Assembly: GCA_025351555.1 (NCBI GenBank)
Contig: JANXVS010000223.1
Span: 1-9,922 of the forward strand
DNA: 9,922 nt
From: Pseudomonadota bacterium
GTDB taxonomy: Bacteria > Pseudomonadota > Gammaproteobacteria > Xanthomonadales > Rhodanobacteraceae
Direction: 5' to 3'
A program made the translations under genes and the position numbers. Below the pieces are notes generated by a model, which ran no database searches, was not told the origin of the DNA, and worked only from the letters and a program-made list of their open reading frames with translations. This document shows positions 7,369 to 9,922 of the stretch, in pieces. Within the stretch, counting starts at the first letter, position 1; each line of letters starts with the position of its first letter.

Positions 7369-7796
7369 CTGGTTTGGCCTGTGGAACCGTGCTCGATGTT
7401 CGCAGCATACGCCGTCTCGATCGCGCGCTTGACGCCGACCGGGTCGACCACGCGCGCAAACACCAGGCTGCTCTCGCCGCGTCCGGTCACGCGCACGTCA
7501 CCGTAACCAAGCAGGCGGCCCCAGGTCGTCTGATGCAGATCGACAGTCTCGATTGCGGAGAGGCGGATTTCTTCGGTTTCCCGGCTGACGAGGCCGGTCT
7601 TGCGCACGACGCGATGCGTGGTCACGCCAAGCTCGATTGCGCGCAGACGCAACCATTCGTAGATCGTGATGAAGATGCCGACGATGACAGGAATCAGCAC
7701 GATGCCGAGAATCAGCCGGCCCTTCGCTGTCCAGTGCAATGCGAAACGCGCGACGATCTTTTCGTCGGGACTCAAGGATTCATCAAGGTAGCTCAT
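7365..7796 (-). CDS. Small bacterial PH (bPH2/DUF304) domain membrane protein inside the mtn operon
   Basis: A 143-residue protein of the bPH2 family (PF03703, formerly DUF304). Residues 1-26 ([14 protein letters not shown]) lead into one hydrophobic segment at about 27-48 ([19 protein letters not shown]). The family signature follows: [21 protein letters not shown], then [27 protein letters not shown] (to about 105). Such proteins are usually inner-membrane-associated with a PH-like fold; their ligands and roles are mostly unknown. The ATG at 7796 overlaps the mtnD stop by four bases, and its own stop overlaps the mtnC start by four bases. The frame is open back to 7868, but that extension lies within mtnD and shows no family similarity. 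No link between this family and methionine salvage is known to me; co-transcription is strongly implied by the overlaps. Confidence 0.85.
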   Translation of the reverse strand: MSYLDESLSPDEKIVARFALHWTAKGRLILGIVLIPVIVGIFITIYEWLRLRAIELGVTTHRVVRKTGLVSRETEEIRLSAIETVDLHQTTWGRLLGYGDVRVTGRGESSLVFARVVDPVGVKRAIETAYAANIEHGSTGQTR

Positions 7797-8353
7797 GCGG
7801 CAATCGACTCGGCGGGCAGACGTGGGAAACGTTCGGCGATGTCGCTGCCGGTGAAGTTCGCGACCCAACCTTCCTTATTGGTGAACAGGCGAATCGCGAT
7901 GAAGTAGGGGGCCTCGCTCATGTCGAACCAATGCCGGGTATTGTCGGGTACGCCGATCAGGTCGCCCTGTTCGCACAGCACCTCATACACTTTTTCGCCG
8001 ATATGCAGCGTGAACAGCCCGCGTCCGGCGACGAAGAAGCGCACTTCGTCTTCCGAATGCGAGTGTTCGTTGAGGAACTTCGCACGCAGGGTCGCGCGAT
8101 CCGGATGCTCCGGCGTCAGGCTGATCACATCCACGGCCTGATAGCCGTTCTCGCGCTGCAGGCGTTCGATGTCGGTGCGATAGGCGGCGATCACTTCATC
8201 CTGGCTTGCGCCGGGAACCACCGGCTGTGAGGCGTCCCAGCGCTCGAAGCGCACGCCGACTTTCCCAAGTTCGCGCGCGATGTCGGCGTGGGTTCCGGTC
8301 GATTTCAGCGCCGCGCCACTGTTGCTGTCGGAATAGATGCGCAACCAGCTCAT
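7793..8353 (-). CDS. mtnD: Acireductone dioxygenase
   Basis: A 186-residue cupin metalloenzyme, close to the usual 180 or so. It oxidises the acireductone made by MtnC. With Fe2+ it yields 2-keto-4-methylthiobutyrate (the methionine precursor) and formate. With Ni2+ family members run an off-pathway reaction that yields carbon monoxide. The metal ligands are all present: His97, His99 and Glu103 in EHSHSEDEVRFFVAG, and His141 in GVPDNTRHWFDM. They align with His96, His98, Glu102 and His140 of the Klebsiella enzyme. The ATG at 8353 has AAGGAG nine bases upstream on the coding strand, the best ribosome binding site in this cluster, and it overlaps the mtnB stop (ATGA). The sequence cannot say which metal is used in the cell. 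Confidence 0.96.
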   Translation of the reverse strand: MSWLRIYSDSNSGAALKSTGTHADIARELGKVGVRFERWDASQPVVPGASQDEVIAAYRTDIERLQRENGYQAVDVISLTPEHPDRATLRAKFLNEHSHSEDEVRFFVAGRGLFTLHIGEKVYEVLCEQGDLIGVPDNTRHWFDMSEAPYFIAIRLFTNKEGWVANFTGSDIAERFPRLPAESIAA

Positions 8354-8979
8354 GATCTCAGTCTCCTTAGATCCAGCTCGCAGCCTAGCAAAAACTCGAA
8401 GGCCTCGATATGGCGTTCTGCTTCGGCCATGTCGCGGCCCCAGGTGTAGATGCCGTGGCCATCTATCAAATAGCCATATAGCGGTTTATCCGCCCGAATC
8501 CATGACTCGACGCGTTCAACCAGTTCCGGCATATCCTGGGTATTTGGAAAAACCGGCAATTCGATCACCTGTTCGTGTGAGGTATGTCCGGCAATCGCTT
8601 TTTGCAACTCGTAGCCGTCGAAACGGATGACACCGGCGTCGGCGAACAGGCGTGAGGCCACGGTCTGCGTGCGCGAATGTGTGTGCAGCACGGCGTTTGC
8701 ATCCGGGTAGCGGCGATAGATCTGGGTGTGCAGCAATGTTTCCGCCGACGGCCGCGCCGACGTGCCGACCGCGGCGCCATTTATGTCGATCACCATGATG
8801 TCGTCCGGGATCAGCGTACCCTTGTCACGCCCGGAAATCGTGATCGCGGCGTGCGCGTCGTCCAGGCGCATCGAGAAATTGCTGCTCGTCGCCGGCGTCA
8901 GGCCTTGCGCGCCGAGCTTGCGGCCGGCGGCAGCGATGGCTTGGGAGCAGGCGGCGAGTTGGGTGGAGGTGTAGGTCAA
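8350..8979 (-). CDS. mtnB: Methylthioribulose-1-phosphate dehydratase
   Basis: A class II aldolase-fold zinc enzyme that dehydrates 5-methylthioribulose-1-phosphate to the diketone used by MtnC. From the TTG at 8979 it has 209 residues, the usual length. Landmarks are TPATSSNFSMRL (28-39), PSAETLLHTQ (77-86), the zinc ligands His99 and His101 in LHTHS, the probable catalytic Glu124 in GYELQK and the third zinc ligand His175 in IDGHGIYTWG. The C-terminus EAFEFLLGCELDLRRL is typical. The frame stays open to ATGs at 9018 and 9048, but the extra N-terminal residues look unlike the family and coincide with a promoter-like sequence. The start therefore remains uncertain; an automatic annotation may use 9018 or 9048. 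It is the first gene of the mtnB-mtnD-PH-mtnC overlap chain. Confidence 0.92.
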   Translation of the reverse strand: MTYTSTQLAACSQAIAAAGRKLGAQGLTPATSSNFSMRLDDAHAAITISGRDKGTLIPDDIMVIDINGAAVGTSARPSAETLLHTQIYRRYPDANAVLHTHSRTQTVASRLFADAGVIRFDGYELQKAIAGHTSHEQVIELPVFPNTQDMPELVERVESWIRADKPLYGYLIDGHGIYTWGRDMAEAERHIEAFEFLLGCELDLRRLRS

Positions 8980-9019
8980 CGGCGTGGTTCCAGAATTTCG
9001 ACAGGATGGCCAAGTCATA

Positions 9020-9048
9020 ACTATAGCCGAGCAGATGCCCAGCGTCAT
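9020..9048 (-). promoter_or_regulatory. Candidate sigma-70 promoter for the mtn operon
   Basis: On the minus strand ATGACG (9048-9043, four of six matches to TTGACA) is followed after exactly 17 bases by TATAGT (9025-9020, five of six matches to TATAAT). Transcription would start near 9013. That is upstream of the TTG at 8979 and downstream of the alternative ATGs at 9018 and 9048. It is the best promoter match noticed by eye in this divergent region. Confidence 0.45.
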
Positions 9049-9066
9049 GCCGCCAGATTCTGTCGG

Positions 9067-9074
9067 AACCGGTT
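9067..9074. repeat. Eight-base palindrome in the mtnB/rmuC divergent region
   Basis: AACCGGTT is a perfect palindrome located about 20 bases upstream of the proposed -35 of the mtn promoter. It could be a half of an operator, but an eight-base palindrome can easily occur by chance. Confidence 0.2.
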
Positions 9075-9103
9075 ATCGCACGTCTCGCCAAGTGCGACGC
9101 CAC

Positions 9104-9123
9104 CCTGTCACAATCGGGACAGG
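9104..9123. promoter_or_regulatory. Inverted repeat upstream of rmuC (possible operator or leader hairpin)
   Basis: CCTGTC (9104-9109) and GACAGG (9118-9123) are perfect six-base inverted arms separated by eight bases. The repeat ends 21 bases before the rmuC start and lies between the divergent mtnB and rmuC genes. It could be a protein-binding dyad or an mRNA hairpin. No matching regulator is recognised, and no convincing rmuC promoter was found in this region. Confidence 0.3.
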
Positions 9124-9144
9124 TTTCGATGAGATGGGTACGAC

Positions 9145-9922
9145 GTGCCAACCATTCCGAATGACGTGGTGTTGTGGAGTTTGATCGCCCTGGTCGCATT
9201 TGCGCTCGGGCTGCTGACGGCGTGGTTGCTCGGGCGCGTGCGGATGCGAGTAACAGTGGCAGCCTTGCGGCACGAGCAAGAGTCGGTGACGCGGGAGTTG
9301 AACGAGCATCGCGAGCGCGTGGTCGCGCTGACAAGCGAGCGCGCGACGCTGGCCGGCCGCCTTGAGCGATTGACGCAAGCCGACAGCGACCTTGTTGCTG
9401 CGCGCGCCGAAGTGCTGAAGTGGCGCGAAGCCTGCCAGCGTGCCGAGCAGCAGGTTACCGAAACGGCAACTCGCCTGCAGGAACAAACTCATGCGGCCCA
9501 GGACAAACTCAGCCTGCTCGATCGAGTGCGCGAGGAATTCACCGATAAGTTCAAGGCGCTGTCGAGCGAGTTGCTCGATGGGCAAAGCAAGAAATTCACC
9601 GAGCAGAATGCGAGCAATCTCGGCACGTTGCTCAATCCGCTGCGCGAGCAGTTGGGCGATTTCCGCAAGCTGGTCAGCGAATCCTACGAGAAAGAAAGCA
9701 ATGCGCGGGTTGCGCTGCAGACGGAATTGAAATCCGAGTTGAAGCAGTTGTTCGAGCTCAATCACAAGCTGAGCGATGAAGCGAACAGCCTGGCGCGTGC
9801 GTTGACGACCGAGAACCGCACGCAAGGCTACTGGGGCGAATTGCGCCTGGAGCGGCTGCTGGAATCCTCGGGTCTGGAAAAGGGGCGCGAATACGTCACC
9901 CAGGAAAGTTTTGTCGATGGTG
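9145..9922 (+). CDS. rmuC: DNA recombination protein RmuC (N-terminal part, runs off the window)
   Basis: The first 259 codons of RmuC are present and the frame is still open at the window's end. An N-terminal hydrophobic segment (about 8-30, VVLWSLIALVAFALGLLTAW) would anchor the protein in the membrane. A long charged, predicted coiled-coil region (about 38-125) precedes the start of the RmuC nuclease-like domain. The family signature is visible as TQGYWGELRLERLLESSGLEKG (226-247), followed by REYVTQESF. RmuC limits inversions between short inverted repeats in E. coli; its biochemical action is poorly defined. GTG at 9145 was chosen as start: an in-frame stop lies at 9130-9132, no ATG precedes the hydrophobic segment in this frame, and a weak GATGGG (9133-9138) lies upstream. 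A GTG at 9166 is an alternative. It is transcribed divergently from mtnB. Confidence 0.9.
   Translation, partial: MPTIPNDVVLWSLIALVAFALGLLTAWLLGRVRMRVTVAALRHEQESVTRELNEHRERVVALTSERATLAGRLERLTQADSDLVAARAEVLKWREACQRAEQQVTETATRLQEQTHAAQDKLSLLDRVREEFTDKFKALSSELLDGQSKKFTEQNASNLGTLLNPLREQLGDFRKLVSESYEKESNARVALQTELKSELKQLFELNHKLSDEANSLARALTTENRTQGYWGELRLERLLESSGLEKGREYVTQESFVDG

Noticed and set aside
7797..7868. A 24-residue N-terminal extension of the PH-domain protein
   Set aside because: It overlaps the mtnD C-terminus, is Arg-rich and unlike the bPH2 family, and the ATGA junction at 7793-7796 is a better start.
9073..9825. A 250-codon open frame on the minus strand opposite rmuC
   Set aside because: The plus strand carries clear RmuC features (membrane anchor, coiled coil, GYWGE signature). 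The antisense product is a repetitive Leu/Gln/Ala/Arg shadow of the coiled-coil codons.
1..9922. Search for tRNA, rRNA, CRISPR arrays, insertion sequences, toxin-antitoxin or defence genes
   Set aside because: No such sequence was recognised on reading both strands; the window is nearly filled by the listed protein-coding genes.

Overview
The window is about 9.9 kb of dense, GC-rich chromosomal DNA with no RNA genes, CRISPR arrays or mobile elements visible. Gene content points to a gammaproteobacterium, most likely of the Xanthomonadales (Lysobacterales). The clues are a his operon in the order hisB-hisH-hisA-hisF-hisIE with a fused HisIE, a compact mtnB-mtnD-mtnC methionine-salvage cluster, RmuC, and a C13 (legumain-like) peptidase. 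The family or genus is an inference from gene content only.

Left arm (1-5553, all + strand). The distal half of the histidine operon runs from the 3' end of hisB through hisH, hisA, hisF and hisIE. Every junction overlaps by 1 to 7 bases, so the genes are probably translationally coupled. Together they take the pathway through PR-ATP pyrophosphohydrolase, PR-AMP cyclohydrolase, ProFAR isomerase, IGP synthase (HisF plus HisH) and IGP dehydratase. A GlpQ-like glycerophosphodiester phosphodiesterase without a signal peptide follows hisIE after 13 bases. After a further 79 bases comes a two-GAF GGDEF diguanylate cyclase with an intact active site and I-site. Its Shine-Dalgarno sequence sits in a small perfect hairpin.

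Right arm (5591-8979, - strand). Read from right to left this is mtnB, mtnD, a small bPH2-type membrane protein, mtnC and a membrane-anchored C13-family cysteine peptidase. The first four genes are chained by three successive ATGA (4-base) overlaps. The PH-domain gene is therefore embedded inside the methionine-salvage operon. The peptidase gene starts 35 bases after mtnC with no visible terminator between them. A promoter-like sequence upstream of mtnB suggests that its true start is an internal TTG. MtnB, MtnC and MtnD convert methylthioribulose-1-phosphate to the 2-keto acid precursor of methionine; the upstream enzymes are not in the window.

The two arms converge on a 37-base gap that holds a short hairpin. 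At the right end rmuC starts divergently from mtnB and runs off the window. The 165-base divergent region contains a palindrome and an inverted repeat. No gene-free stretch exceeds 300 bases. The most noteworthy points are the two non-salvage membrane genes (PH domain and C13 peptidase) tied to the mtn cluster, and the possible translational control of the diguanylate cyclase.
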